From Phycisphaerales bacterium (GTDB taxonomy: Bacteria; Planctomycetota; Phycisphaerae; UBA1845; UTPLA1), in the NCBI GenBank assembly GCA_022360095.1, contig JAKSDK010000138.1, positions 186,001 to 250,000 of the forward strand: DNA of 64,000 nt. The letters are read 5' to 3'. The position numbers were made by a program, and so were the translations under genes. This document shows positions 45,604-55,236 of the stretch, piece by piece (position 1 is the stretch's first letter; each line of letters begins with the position of its first letter). The notes under the pieces were generated by a model. That model was not told where the DNA came from. It was given only the letters and a program-made list of their open reading frames with translations, and did no database searches.

Positions 45604-45632
45604 TTGACCGGGCGTCAGAACGGTCTTAGATT
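45604..45632 (+). promoter_or_regulatory. Possible guaA promoter
   Basis: TTGACC (45604-45609) and TAGATT (45627-45632) are separated by 17 nt. The -10 box ends only 6 nt before the guaA ATG, so a transcript from it would be leaderless or nearly so. Confidence 0.35.
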
Positions 45633-45638
45633 GGCGGA

Positions 45639-47189
45639 ATGCTTCAGCAGACCATCGCCATTCTTGATTTCGGGTCCCAATACCTGCAGCTTATCGCCAG
45701 ACGCGTGCGAGAAAATCAGGTCCATTCCCTGATTTTCGCGCCCGATGCCTCCCTGGACGAACTTAAGAAACACAACATCATCGGGATTATTCTGAGCGGC
45801 GGACCGTCGAGCGCCTATGCTGAGGCTGCACCGCAGATGCACCCTTCGCTTTTTGAACTTGGCGTGCCGATGCTGGGAATCTGCTACGGGATGCAGGCGG
45901 CCTGCCGACAGTTGGGAGCAAAAGTGGAAGCGGCAGGCCATCGAGAGTATGGCCGAACCCGATTGGAAGTCGTCGAGCAAGACTCGTTGATTGCGCATCT
46001 TCCCAAGGAAACACCGGTCTGGATGTCCCACGCGGATATCGTCTCGGAGTTCGGAGACGACTTCATCGTGCTGGGGCGGACGAGGAGTTGCCCGAATGCC
46101 GTGGTGAAACACAAGCAACGTCCCCTTTACGGCGTCCAGTTCCATCCCGAAGTGACGCATACGCCGGAAGGCGGTCAGCTCCTTCGAAATTTCGTCTACG
46201 AAATATGCGGAGCGGAGGGGACGTGGAATCCCGGCTCGATCGTCGATCAACTTGCAGAGGAGATCCGCGGACAGATTCGCCCCAATTCACAGGTCATCTG
46301 CGGCCTTTCGGGTGGCGTGGACTCTTCGGTGACGGCGGCGCTGCTGAACAAAGCCGTGCCGGGCAAAGTATCATGCATCTTCGTGGACAACGGCCTGCTT
46401 CGTGGCAACGAGCGGGACCGCGTGGAGTCGGTCTTCAAGGGCCATTTCCGGATGGACCTGCATGTCGTGAACGCGGCGGACCGCTTCCTGTCGAAGCTGG
46501 CCGGAGTCACGGACCCTGAGGAGAAGCGCATCCGCATCGGCCATGAATTCATTGAGGTTTTCAAGGATGAGGCCCGGCGAATTCCGAACGCACACTATCT
46601 GGCTCAGGGAACACTTTACCCTGACGTGATCGAATCCGGCCAATCCGTCTCCGGGACCACCGACAAGATCAAGCGTCATCACAATGTCGGCGGCTTGCCC
46701 GAGGAACTGGGATTTGAGCTGATCGAGCCTTTGCGCGACCTGTTCAAGGACGAGGTGCGAATCATTGGTGAGTTGTTAGGACTTCCGGAGGAAACGATCT
46801 GGCGGCATCCGTTTCCCGGTCCGGGGCTCGCGGTCCGTATCATCGGCGAAGTCACGCACGAGCGCTGCGAACGGCTGCGCAAGGTGGACCAGATCATCAT
46901 CGAAGAGATTACGGCAAGCGGTTGGTATCGCAAGGTCGCTCAGGCGTTCGGCGTCCTCGTGCCGGTTTCAAGTGTTGGCGTAATGGGGGACGGACGTGCC
47001 TACCACGACCAGAACGTCATCGCCATCCGACTGATCGAATCCACGGATTTCATGACCGCGGACTGGGTGCATATCGATCAAACGATCCTCGCCGCCGCTT
47101 CGAGCCGCATTACGAATGAAGTGCCCGGGATCAACCGTGTCGTCTATGATGTGACGAGTAAGCCACCGGGGACCATCGAATGGGAATAG
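45639..47189 (+). CDS. guaA: GMP synthase (glutamine-hydrolysing)
   Basis: A 516-residue enzyme that aminates XMP to GMP using glutamine and ATP. The class I amidotransferase half has the catalytic Cys in GICYGMQ near residue 86 and the VQFHPEV His/Glu block near 170. The ATP pyrophosphatase half has the P-loop GLSGGVDSSV near residue 230. The C-terminal dimerisation domain contains RHPFPGPGLAVRI. Length and order match the family. It follows the third kinase by 102 nt on the same strand. Confidence 0.97.
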   Translation: MLQQTIAILDFGSQYLQLIARRVRENQVHSLIFAPDASLDELKKHNIIGIILSGGPSSAYAEAAPQMHPSLFELGVPMLGICYGMQAACRQLGAKVEAAGHREYGRTRLEVVEQDSLIAHLPKETPVWMSHADIVSEFGDDFIVLGRTRSCPNAVVKHKQRPLYGVQFHPEVTHTPEGGQLLRNFVYEICGAEGTWNPGSIVDQLAEEIRGQIRPNSQVICGLSGGVDSSVTAALLNKAVPGKVSCIFVDNGLLRGNERDRVESVFKGHFRMDLHVVNAADRFLSKLAGVTDPEEKRIRIGHEFIEVFKDEARRIPNAHYLAQGTLYPDVIESGQSVSGTTDKIKRHHNVGGLPEELGFELIEPLRDLFKDEVRIIGELLGLPEETIWRHPFPGPGLAVRIIGEVTHERCERLRKVDQIIIEEITASGWYRKVAQAFGVLVPVSSVGVMGDGRAYHDQNVIAIRLIESTDFMTADWVHIDQTILAAASSRITNEVPGINRVVYDVTSKPPGTIEWE

Positions 47190-47220
47190 CCTCGTTGGAC
47201 GAGCACTTCCCCCTCTCTAT

Positions 47221-47255
47221 GGCCCCTGACTGGATTCTCAGGGCCTATTCGCAAC
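47221..47255 (+). terminator. Probable guaA terminator
   Basis: GGCCCCTGA (47221-47229) and TCAGGGCC (47238-47245) pair over 8 bp with one bulged C. A T-containing stretch follows, but the uninterrupted T run begins about 15 nt later, so the assignment is tentative. Confidence 0.4.
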
Positions 47256-47266
47256 GTTATTTTTGA

Positions 47267-47301
47267 TTGAATCCTGTGGACATTTCGGTTATTCTGGATT
47301 C
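47267..47301 (+). promoter_or_regulatory. Promoter and possible operator of the Rrf2 gene
   Basis: TTGAAT (47267-47272) and TATTCT (47290-47295) are separated by 17 nt. GAATCC (47269-47274) and GGATTC (47296-47301) form an inverted repeat that overlaps the -35 box and abuts the -10 box. This layout would suit autoregulation. Confidence 0.4.
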
Positions 47302-47333
47302 CGCATCTGGGGCAATAGGGCGGAGAGCAAGCG

Positions 47334-47777
47334 ATGATCTACTCGGTGGGTTGCGAGTATGGCATTCGAGCGTTGGCCAGGCTGGCGAGCCTGGCGCCGA
47401 CGGGATGTTTCTGCCTTCTGCGCGATATCCTCGATGGCGACCAACTGCCCTCCCATTTCGTGGGCAAAATCTTTCAAGTCCTCGTTCACGAAGGCGTCCT
47501 CATGTCGGCGAAGGGGCGAGGCGGCGGCTTTGCCCTGCGCCAGCCACCTGAGCAAATCACCCTACGCCGCATCGTGAACGCCATTGACGGTCCGGATCGG
47601 ACGCCGCATTGTTTTCTAGGATTGAAAGAATGCCATGAGCGCGAATTGTCCCCGTCTCCTTGTCGCTGCGCCGAAATCCGAGAACAATTCGATGAGCTTC
47701 TGGACACGACGACCCTGGCCCATCTCGCTTCCCACGTGGAGCGTGAGACCGTCGGCAAAAACGTGATAAACAGGTGA
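47334..47777 (+). CDS. Rrf2 family transcriptional regulator, probably Fe-S
   Basis: A 147-residue regulator related to IscR and NsrR. The N-terminal winged helix is clear (CEYGIRALARLAS, then KIFQVLVHEGVLMSAKGRGGGFAL). The usual dimerisation helix follows. Cysteines at about 93, 100, 110 and 112 lie in the region that holds the Fe-S ligands of this family, though their spacing is not the standard IscR spacing. It may sense iron-sulfur or redox status. Its target genes are unknown, and no isc or suf genes are in the window. A GGAGAGC precedes the ATG by 6 nt. Confidence 0.85.
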   Translation: MIYSVGCEYGIRALARLASLAPTGCFCLLRDILDGDQLPSHFVGKIFQVLVHEGVLMSAKGRGGGFALRQPPEQITLRRIVNAIDGPDRTPHCFLGLKECHERELSPSPCRCAEIREQFDELLDTTTLAHLASHVERETVGKNVINR

Positions 47778-47899
47778 GCCGGTCCGCCTCCGCCTCGATC
47801 TCACAGATCATTTCATTTGAGTAAGTGGCAAACCCTCCCTATGCTATGTCTCTTTTGTCTTCATGAGACCGGATGGAAGTTGTTCAAGTGGCTCGCATC

Positions 47900-49549
47900 A
47901 TGACGGAAAAATCAACCATACGCGCACGTTTTGCACCTTCTCCAACAGGCTATCTGCACGTCGGCGGAGCTCGTTCCGCACTGTTCAACTGGCTCTTTTG
48001 TCGAAAACATGGCGGAACGTTCGTGCTGAGAATCGAGGATACCGATATTCAGCGCAACATCGCGGGGGCCGATCAAAAGTTGCGAGACGACCTGCAGTGG
48101 CTGGGCATCGATTTGGACGAAAGTCCCGACAAATCGGGCGAGTACGGCCCATACCGACAAAGTGAACGGCTGCATCTGTACAAGGCGGCGCAAGAGAAGC
48201 TCCTGGCGTCCGGAAATGCATACTATGCATTTGATACGCCGGAAGAACTGGATGCCCTGCGTAAACAGGCTGAGGCCGAGAAGCGTGGTTTCAAGTATCC
48301 GAGACCGACCAAGTTTCCGACGACGGAGGAAGCTGAGCGCGCAAAAGCCGAAGGCAGACCGGTGGTGGTTCGATTCAAAACGCCGGACGAACCGATCACC
48401 GTCCACGACGAGCTCCTCGGTGACGTGACGCTTGAGACAGGTCAGCTTGACGACTTCGTCATCGCCAAGTCGAACGGCTGGCCGACTTATCATCTCGCGG
48501 TCGTGGTCGATGACGCTCAGATGCAGATCACGCACGTGCTCCGCGCCCAGGAGCACTTGATGAATACGCCGAAACACGTGTTCCTCCAAAGAGCCTTGGG
48601 ATACGAAACGCCGAAATACGTGCACCTGCCGCTTGTGTTCAACATCGACGGCACGAAGATGTCCAAGCGGGACAAACACAAGACGGTTCGCAAGGTCGTC
48701 AAGGAGCGACTCAAGGCCAATACCTGGTCGAAGGACGCCGTGTCGCAGGTCGCAGCCTGCAGTGAAGAGGCCCTGAAGAAATGGCTGGACAAGTCGGATA
48801 CCGAGCTGGACATGGATCAGGTTGAACGGATCGCGATGGCGGTCGGTGTTGAAATACCGGAGATCGACGTCCATGACTTTCGTTCAAGCGGCTATCTTTC
48901 CGAAGCCCTCGTGAACTTCATCGCTCTAATCGGCTGGTCACCTGGCGACGACCGTGAGCAAATGACCATTGACGAAATGGTCGCAGCGTTCTCGATCGAT
49001 CGCATCAACAAAACGTCAGGCCGATTCGATCGCGAGAAGCTTCTGGCGATGAACACCGACTGGTGTGCAGCCGCATCGCCACAACGGCTGCTCGAAGCCT
49101 TCAAGGACTGGGCTCAGGTCAGCGGCTCACCGATGGCAACGCTGGACGACACCGTCACGACGCGCGTATTGGACGCGTGCAAAGGATTCCGCACGTTTCG
49201 CGACGTGGAGGGCAAAGCCGGTATTCTGTTCGCACCGGATGAGCGTGTTGAATACGACCCGAAGGCGGTCAAGAAAGTGTTGGAAAAGAAAGACGGACAG
49301 GGCTACGTGATGCTCGAAAGGCTCCTGCCGGCACTTGAGTCCGTGGACGCGTGGACAGCCGAAGGGTTGGACGCCATGATCAAGAACTTCTGTGAGGAAA
49401 ACGATGCCAAGCTCGGCGACGTGGCCCAGCCGATCCGGGTGGCCGTCGCGGGCCGACCGGTCAGCCCGGCCATTGGGGAAACGCTGGCACTCTTGGGCGT
49501 TGAAAAGACGGTGAATCGGATTCGACGCTGTTTGTCCAAAAGGAAATGA
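47900..49549 (+). CDS. gltX: Glutamyl-tRNA synthetase with an insertion after the KMSKR loop
   Basis: About 549 residues from the ATG at 47900; an ATG at 47873 would add nine. The enzyme charges tRNA-Glu. The HIGH-type motif is [13 protein letters not shown], and the KMSKR motif is present (GTKMSKRD, near residue 255). In usual bacterial GluRS the block GYLPEALLNYLALLGWS follows within about 15 residues. Here it ([17 protein letters not shown]) follows after about 75 residues, so some 60 residues are inserted. The C-terminal anticodon-binding domain is present. It is next to glnS, so charging of tRNA-Gln does not depend on GatCAB in this organism. Confidence 0.95.
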   Translation: MTEKSTIRARFAPSPTGYLHVGGARSALFNWLFCRKHGGTFVLRIEDTDIQRNIAGADQKLRDDLQWLGIDLDESPDKSGEYGPYRQSERLHLYKAAQEKLLASGNAYYAFDTPEELDALRKQAEAEKRGFKYPRPTKFPTTEEAERAKAEGRPVVVRFKTPDEPITVHDELLGDVTLETGQLDDFVIAKSNGWPTYHLAVVVDDAQMQITHVLRAQEHLMNTPKHVFLQRALGYETPKYVHLPLVFNIDGTKMSKRDKHKTVRKVVKERLKANTWSKDAVSQVAACSEEALKKWLDKSDTELDMDQVERIAMAVGVEIPEIDVHDFRSSGYLSEALVNFIALIGWSPGDDREQMTIDEMVAAFSIDRINKTSGRFDREKLLAMNTDWCAAASPQRLLEAFKDWAQVSGSPMATLDDTVTTRVLDACKGFRTFRDVEGKAGILFAPDERVEYDPKAVKKVLEKKDGQGYVMLERLLPALESVDAWTAEGLDAMIKNFCEENDAKLGDVAQPIRVAVAGRPVSPAIGETLALLGVEKTVNRIRRCLSKRK

Positions 49550-49569
49550 ACAAATCAATGTCTCCGATC

Positions 49570-49635
49570 CCCTCTCCCTGAAAGGGAGAGGGAATGGCTT
49601 GAACGCGGAGCCCCTCTCCCCTGGAAGGGAGAGGG
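49570..49635. repeat. Two GC-rich palindromes between gltX and glnS
   Basis: The first is CCCTCTCCCT (49570-49579), GAA, then AGGGAGAGGG (49583-49592), a 10-bp stem. The second is CCCTCTCCC (49612-49620) paired with GGGAGAGGG (49627-49635). The two copies share the same arms and are 42 nt apart. They form REP-like hairpins in the leader of glnS. There is no T tract, so they are not typical terminators. Confidence 0.75.
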
Positions 49636-49661
49636 AGTCATTCTATAATGAGCGGAATACA

Positions 49662-51341
49662 ATGACCGAGTCGGACGTAAAACCCACGAACTTCATTCAA
49701 GAGATTGTTGAAGATGACCTTCGCACCGGCAAATGGGAAGGCCGAGTCCACACGCGTTTCCCACCGGAACCCAACGGTTACCTCCACATTGGACACGCCA
49801 AGAGCATTTGCCTGAACTTCGGCCTGGCCGAGCAGTACGGCGGAGAATACAACCTGCGTTTTGACGACACCAATCCGATCAAGGAAGAGCAGGAGTACAT
49901 CGATGCAATTGCGGAAGACATTCAGTGGCTCGGCTTCGACCTGAAGGACCGCATTTTCTTCGCTTCGGACTATTTCGAGCAGAAGTACGAGTACGCCGTG
50001 CAGCTTATCAAGAAGGGCAAGGCCTATGTCGACGGGCTGAGTCCGGAGGAGATTCGGGAGTATCGCGGGACGTTGACGAAGCCCGGTCGGGAAAGCCCCC
50101 ACCGAGCGCGGAGCGTCGAGGAGAACCTGAATCTGTTCGAGCGAATGCGCAAAGGCGAATTCCCCGACGGCTCGCACGTTCTTCGAGCGAAGATCGACAT
50201 GGCCTCGCCGAATCTGAACCTACGCGACCCGGTCATGTACCGCATCCTGCACGCAAGCCACCCCCGCACGGGCGACGCATGGTGCATCTACCCGATGTAC
50301 GACTGGTCGCATGGGCTTGGAGATTCAATCGAGCGAATTACGCATTCGATCTGCACGCTTGAGTTCGAGAACCACCTGCCGCTCTACGACTGGTTCCTGG
50401 ATGAACTCGGCGTCTACCATCCACAACAGATCGAATTTGCCCGGCTGGGCCTGACTCATACGGTGATGAGCAAGCGAAGGCTACTGGAACTGGTCAAGGA
50501 ACACCATGTGAAGGGTTGGGACGATCCGCGGATGCCGACGCTTTCGGGGCTGCGGCGCCGGGGCTATACGCCGGAATCGATTCGAAGTTTCTGCGCCGAC
50601 ATCGGCGTCGCCAAGTTCAACAGCACCATCGAAATCGTGCGCCTGGAGAATGCCGTCCGCGAGGACTTGAACAAGCGCGCCCTGCGCCGCATGGCGGTTC
50701 TACGTCCCCTCAAGGTCGTCATCGAAAACTGGCCCACTGACACTGACGTCGACTGGCTCGACGCCGTCAACAATCCCGAGGACCCGTCGGCCGGAACGCG
50801 AAAAGTCCCGTTCTCGCGCGTACTCTACATCGAGCGTGACGATTTTCTTGAAGACGCACCAAGAAAGTTTTTCCGGCTGGCCCCCGGGCGTGAAGTTCGT
50901 CTTCGCTACGCCTACTTCATCACCTGTACGGACGTGGTCAAGGACGAGAACGGCGAAATCGTTGAGCTACGATGCACTTACGATCCCGACACGCGTGGTG
51001 GCGACGCACCGGACGGCCGCAAGGTCAAGGGCACCCTTCACTGGGTCTCGGCCGAACACGCCGTCGACGCTGAAGTGCGGGTGTATGATCACCTCTTCGC
51101 CAAGCCGGACCCAAACGACGTTGAAGATGGCCGCGACTGGAAGGACACCTTGAATCCAAACTCCCTGGAAGTTCTGACCGACTGCAAGCTGGAACCCGAT
51201 TTGAAACAAGCGAATCCTGGTGACCGTTTCCAATTCGAGCGCCGAGGTTACTTTTGCGTCGACCCGGATTCAGGATCCGAACTCGTCTTCAACCGTACCG
51301 TTTCCTTGAAGGACACTTGGGCGAAGATCGCAAAAAAATAA
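49662..51341 (+). CDS. glnS: Glutaminyl-tRNA synthetase
   Basis: About 559 residues from the ATG at 49662, charging tRNA-Gln with glutamine. The HIGH motif is HIGHAKS near residue 42 in the family context [16 protein letters not shown], and the KMSKS-type motif is VMSKRR. The C-terminal beta-barrel anticodon-binding domains are present ([18 protein letters not shown]). GlnRS is patchily distributed in bacteria and is thought to have come from eukaryotes. It lies directly downstream of gltX on the same strand. Confidence 0.96.
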   Translation: MTESDVKPTNFIQEIVEDDLRTGKWEGRVHTRFPPEPNGYLHIGHAKSICLNFGLAEQYGGEYNLRFDDTNPIKEEQEYIDAIAEDIQWLGFDLKDRIFFASDYFEQKYEYAVQLIKKGKAYVDGLSPEEIREYRGTLTKPGRESPHRARSVEENLNLFERMRKGEFPDGSHVLRAKIDMASPNLNLRDPVMYRILHASHPRTGDAWCIYPMYDWSHGLGDSIERITHSICTLEFENHLPLYDWFLDELGVYHPQQIEFARLGLTHTVMSKRRLLELVKEHHVKGWDDPRMPTLSGLRRRGYTPESIRSFCADIGVAKFNSTIEIVRLENAVREDLNKRALRRMAVLRPLKVVIENWPTDTDVDWLDAVNNPEDPSAGTRKVPFSRVLYIERDDFLEDAPRKFFRLAPGREVRLRYAYFITCTDVVKDENGEIVELRCTYDPDTRGGDAPDGRKVKGTLHWVSAEHAVDAEVRVYDHLFAKPDPNDVEDGRDWKDTLNPNSLEVLTDCKLEPDLKQANPGDRFQFERRGYFCVDPDSGSELVFNRTVSLKDTWAKIAKK

Positions 51342-51356
51342 CTCATGCGAAGAAAA

Positions 51357-51378
51357 CCCCGGGCAAGCCTGCCCGGGG
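51357..51378. terminator. Terminator between glnS and trpF
   Basis: CCCCGGGC (51357-51364) and GCCCGGGG (51371-51378) pair perfectly around AAGCCT. On the minus strand TTTTCTTC follows, so it chiefly ends trpF. The stem core CCCCGGGCAAGC is shared with the terminator at 40615-40657. Confidence 0.65.
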
Positions 51379-51394
51379 TCGAAACACGAAACGA

Positions 51395-52036
51395 CTACCC
51401 CGCCGCTCGAACTGCAGTGACGAACCGCGCGATCTTCTCCCCACACTTGACACCCGGTTCCGTCTCCACGCCACCGGAAACATCGACGCCCCACGGCCGC
51501 AGACGACGAATGCCTGATTTGACGTTGAGTGGCGTCAGCCCCCCCGCGAGGATAAGAGGCGGCGCGTCCTCCAAGGCGCCCGCCTCACGGACACCGGCGA
51601 CGAGATCCCAGTCAAAGCGTCGGCCGGTCCCACCTCGAGACTTGGACGAATGAGCATCCAACAAAATAGCTTCGACACCCGCGGCCCCAAAGGCCTGGAC
51701 GGAATCGATGAAAGAACGATCCCGTACGCGCAGTGCCTTGGTCACCCGACAACTCGCCAGTTTGCCGACGAAGTCAGGGGATTCGTCTCCGTGCAATTGC
51801 ACTTCACTCAAACAGACCTCGCCGACCGTACGAATCACCGTCGCCGCTCTGGCGTTGACGAAAACGCCGACGGCCGAAACGTAAGGCGGAAGTTCGGCGA
51901 CAATGCTGCGCGCTTGTGAAATCGTGACCTGACGCGGAGACTTTGCGAAAACGAGCCCGATCGCATCCACCCCGGCTTCCGCCGCCATGACCGCGTGCTC
52001 GGGCCTTGTCATTCCGCAGATTTTGATACGCACCAT
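51395..52036 (-). CDS. trpF: Phosphoribosylanthranilate isomerase
   Basis: A 213-residue TIM-barrel enzyme of tryptophan synthesis that isomerises PRA to CdRP. The catalytic Cys is in VRIKICGMTRPEHA near residue 7, and the catalytic Asp is in ILLDAHSS near residue 128. The phosphate-binding ends LAGGLTPLNV and GVDVSGGVETEPGVK are present. No other trp gene is adjacent. It is divergent from recJ, with 105 nt between the starts. GGGAG precedes the ATG. Confidence 0.95.
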   Translation of the reverse strand: MVRIKICGMTRPEHAVMAAEAGVDAIGLVFAKSPRQVTISQARSIVAELPPYVSAVGVFVNARAATVIRTVGEVCLSEVQLHGDESPDFVGKLASCRVTKALRVRDRSFIDSVQAFGAAGVEAILLDAHSSKSRGGTGRRFDWDLVAGVREAGALEDAPPLILAGGLTPLNVKSGIRRLRPWGVDVSGGVETEPGVKCGEKIARFVTAVRAAG

Positions 52037-52141
52037 ATCGCGAGGCTCCCTTACTCGACCCCTTGTAGGTTACAGCGTAACATGCACGCCGCCCCGGTGA
52101 AACGGTGAGCAAATTCGATGCTCGTGAACGGAAGGACGAAA

Positions 52142-53893
52142 ATGCCAAAGGATTGGGTCATTTCACCGCACTCGCGTGAGCGAGACAGGCTGGCCGGGGC
52201 GCTGCGAATCTCGCCCATCGTCGCACAGGTGCTGCACAATCGGGGAATCACCGACGCCGACTCCGCTCGCCAGTTTTTGCAACCGCAGATGAACGCCATG
52301 CATCCGCCGGATGCGATCTCGGACACGACCGTCGCCGCGAAGCGGATTGCAGACGCGATCGACAACGGGGAAAAGATCGTTCTCTTCGGCGACTACGACG
52401 TCGACGGCATCACCGGCGTGTCCATCCTATGGCACTGCCTGAAGATCGCCGGTGCGGATGTCCACTTCTATATCCCGCATCGTCTGGAGGAAGGCTACGG
52501 CGTCAACATCGAGGCCCTGGACGCCCTGGCCGATGACGGCGCGAAGCTCATCATTACGATCGACTGCGGCATCACCGCCATCGAGCCTGCGCTCCGTGCG
52601 AAAGTCCGCGGAGTTGATCTGATCATTACGGATCACCACACCCCGCACACGGACGACGCCAACCGCGTACGGCTGCCCGACGCGACGCTCGTCCATCCTG
52701 CCGTGTCCGACGATGCAGCAACGCCCTACCCGAACCCTGATCTTTCCGGAGCCGGTGTCGCGCTCAAGCTGGCATGGGCCGTGGCCCAAAACATCTCAAA
52801 GGCCGTGAAGGTCCGCAGTGAGTTTCGCGAGTTCCTGGTCGACGCCATGGGCCTGGCGGCGCTCGGCATCATCGCCGACGTTGTGCCGCTGACCGGAGAA
52901 AATCGGATCATCGCCTATCACGGGCTTCGGGGACTTCGCGAAAGCAGACTTCCGGGCATCCAGGCGCTGATCCACGCGGCCAGCTTGGCCGGAAAAAAAC
53001 TTGAGGGCGAGGACATCGGCTTCAAAATCGCCCCTCGTCTTAATGCGATCGGCCGAATGGGCCACGCCCGGCTCGCCGTGGATATGCTGACGCGGGCCGA
53101 TCCCGATGAAGCCGTCCGCATTGCCGAAAACCTTGAACAGCAGAACCGGGCTCGTCAGTCCCTCCAACGCAAGATCACCAACGAGGCCTTGGAGATGGTC
53201 GTCCAACAGGGACAGAATGCCGACACGGTCCGCGGCATCGTCCTCGCCTCACCTGATTGGCACGCCGGTGTGATCGGGATCGTTGCCAGCAGGGTGACGG
53301 AGGAGTTCGGTCGCCCCACGGTGATGATCGCGGTGGAAAACGGTTTTGGTCAAGGCTCGGCCCGAAGCATCCGTCACTTCCCGCTCCACGAAGTCCTTGC
53401 GGACTGTCGTGAACACCTGCTGGCCTACGGCGGCCACGCCATGGCGGCAGGCCTTCGTATCGATGCGGACAAGATCGATGCATTTCGTGACGCTTTTCAG
53501 GCGCGTGCCGGCCAAATGCTCACGCCGTCGGATTTACGCCCCAAGCTTCAAATTGACGACGTCGTCAACTTGGATGATCTCAGCCCGCAACTGGTCACAG
53601 ACTTGGGCAGACTGGAACCGTTCGGAGCGGGTAACCCCGCGCCGCGCCTGGCGACGGAGTGGCTGGACGTTGTCGGCGAACCGAGAACGGTCGGCACGAA
53701 CCAAAACCATCTCCAGGTCACCCTCAGCGACGGCCGAACCCGCTGCAAGGGGATCGCGTTCGGCATGAGCAAATATCAGGTTCCGTTGATGGACCATCGT
53801 CGCTGTCGAGTTGCGTTTCGACCGATTCTCAACGAATGGCAAGGCCGAACCAACGTCGAAATGCAAATCCTGGATTTCCGATTTCCTGATTAA
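52142..53893 (+). CDS. recJ: Single-stranded-DNA-specific exonuclease RecJ
   Basis: About 583 residues from the ATG at 52142, with GAAGGACG before it. RecJ degrades ssDNA 5'-3' in recombination and mismatch repair. The DHH core is visible: FGDYDVDGITG near residue 90, the metal-binding ITIDCGI, the DHH in LIITDHHTPH near 165, and the DHHA1 block with YGGHAMAAGL near 440. An OB domain closes the protein. The length is normal for the family. It ends 8 nt before the convergent end of the glutamate dehydrogenase gene. Confidence 0.96.
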   Translation: MPKDWVISPHSRERDRLAGALRISPIVAQVLHNRGITDADSARQFLQPQMNAMHPPDAISDTTVAAKRIADAIDNGEKIVLFGDYDVDGITGVSILWHCLKIAGADVHFYIPHRLEEGYGVNIEALDALADDGAKLIITIDCGITAIEPALRAKVRGVDLIITDHHTPHTDDANRVRLPDATLVHPAVSDDAATPYPNPDLSGAGVALKLAWAVAQNISKAVKVRSEFREFLVDAMGLAALGIIADVVPLTGENRIIAYHGLRGLRESRLPGIQALIHAASLAGKKLEGEDIGFKIAPRLNAIGRMGHARLAVDMLTRADPDEAVRIAENLEQQNRARQSLQRKITNEALEMVVQQGQNADTVRGIVLASPDWHAGVIGIVASRVTEEFGRPTVMIAVENGFGQGSARSIRHFPLHEVLADCREHLLAYGGHAMAAGLRIDADKIDAFRDAFQARAGQMLTPSDLRPKLQIDDVVNLDDLSPQLVTDLGRLEPFGAGNPAPRLATEWLDVVGEPRTVGTNQNHLQVTLSDGRTRCKGIAFGMSKYQVPLMDHRRCRVAFRPILNEWQGRTNVEMQILDFRFPD

Positions 53894-53901
53894 TAAGCGG
53901 T

Positions 53902-55152
53902 TCACACCCAGCCGCGAAGCTTGCACGCCTCCGCCACGCGCGTCACGGCCACCAAATAGGCCGCCAATCTCATATGCACGGCTGCCTGCTCGCGTGTTTT
54001 GTAGACCGCGTCAAAAGCCTCGGTCATCCGGCGATCCAACTGTGCATGAACATCAGCCAGCGACCAGTAATAATTGTACGTGTTCTGCACCTGCTCAAAG
54101 TAGCTCACCGTCACGCCTCCGGCGTTGGCAAGGAAATCCGGCAGCACGAGGTTTCCATTCTCGTGGAGGATTTGATCTGCAGCGGGCGTCGTGGGGCCAT
54201 TGGCCAGTTCACAAATGAGTTTCGCTTTGATATTCCCCGCGTTCTTCTCGGTAATCACGCCTTCAAGGGCGGCCGGATAAAGCACGTCCACATCGATCTC
54301 CAACAGATCCTCGTTGCTGATCGGCTGGGTGTTGGGGAAATTCTGGACCGAGCCCGTTTCGAGTTTGTGACGAACGATGGCCGCGGGGTCCATGCCGTCC
54401 CGAGAACAAACGCCTCCGCGCGAATCGCTGACGGCGATCAGTCTTCCGCCGCCCAGGATCTCCCGGTGCAACGTCGCGGCAAACTGCCCGGCGTTTCCGA
54501 AACCCTGAATGGCGTAGCTGGAGGTCGCAGCATCCAGCCCCAGCTTCTTCGCCGCCTCACGGACGCAGTAGACACCGCCCCGAGCCGTTGCATCCCCACG
54601 CCCCTGCGAACCGCCGATGGCGATGGGCTTTCCGGTAATGACGCCGGGATGGCTTTCGCCTCGAATGGTCTCGAACTCATCCATCATCCACGCCATGATC
54701 TGCGGCGTGGTATAGACGTCCGGCGCCGGGACATCACGATGGACCCCTAATTCACTGTTGACGGCGCGAATGTACGCACGGGCCAGCCGCTCCTTTTCCG
54801 TTTCGGTCATCTCTTTGGGATTGCAGGTGACGCCTCCCTTGCCACCGCCGAGCGGAATATCGACCACGGCGCATTTCCACGTCATCCACGCCGCCAGCGC
54901 CCGAACGGTATCGACCGTTTCGTCCGGGTGCCATCGCAACCCCCCCTTTGTCGGCCCCCGCGCATTGTTGTACTGAACGCGATAGGCGGTGAACACCTTC
55001 GTTTGACCATTGTCCATCTTGACCGGCAACGTGAATCTGTATTCCCGCATCGGCCAGCGCAGAAACTCATGCGTCGCGGCATCGAGCCCGAGGTACTTCG
55101 CAGCTTCATCGAGTTGTTGTTGGGCAATCTTGAATGGGTTGAGTTCCGCCAT
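53902..55152 (-). CDS. gdhA: Glutamate dehydrogenase
   Basis: A 416-residue Glu/Leu/Phe/Val dehydrogenase that interconverts glutamate and 2-oxoglutarate. The active-site lysine block is DIPLGGGKGGVTCNP near residue 103, with the earlier GPTKGGLRWHP block binding substrate. The Rossmann part has the nucleotide motif GFGNAGQF near residue 218. The sequence resembles the NAD-type enzymes of thermophiles and Bacillus (RocG/GudB), but the coenzyme cannot be fixed by eye. A good AAGGAGCG precedes the ATG. Confidence 0.93.
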   Translation of the reverse strand: MAELNPFKIAQQQLDEAAKYLGLDAATHEFLRWPMREYRFTLPVKMDNGQTKVFTAYRVQYNNARGPTKGGLRWHPDETVDTVRALAAWMTWKCAVVDIPLGGGKGGVTCNPKEMTETEKERLARAYIRAVNSELGVHRDVPAPDVYTTPQIMAWMMDEFETIRGESHPGVITGKPIAIGGSQGRGDATARGGVYCVREAAKKLGLDAATSSYAIQGFGNAGQFAATLHREILGGGRLIAVSDSRGGVCSRDGMDPAAIVRHKLETGSVQNFPNTQPISNEDLLEIDVDVLYPAALEGVITEKNAGNIKAKLICELANGPTTPAADQILHENGNLVLPDFLANAGGVTVSYFEQVQNTYNYYWSLADVHAQLDRRMTEAFDAVYKTREQAAVHMRLAAYLVAVTRVAEACKLRGWV

Positions 55153-55236
55153 GGGTCGCTCCTTGCACTTAATTAAGCATTGTTGAAATCATCTATCTCT
55201 GAGGCGCGTCAAACAACGATACAAACACCGAGGCCG

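Noticed and set aside
49570..49635. Hairpins considered as gltX terminators
   Set aside because: No T tract follows either hairpin, and the two copies share arms, which fits REP-like elements better.
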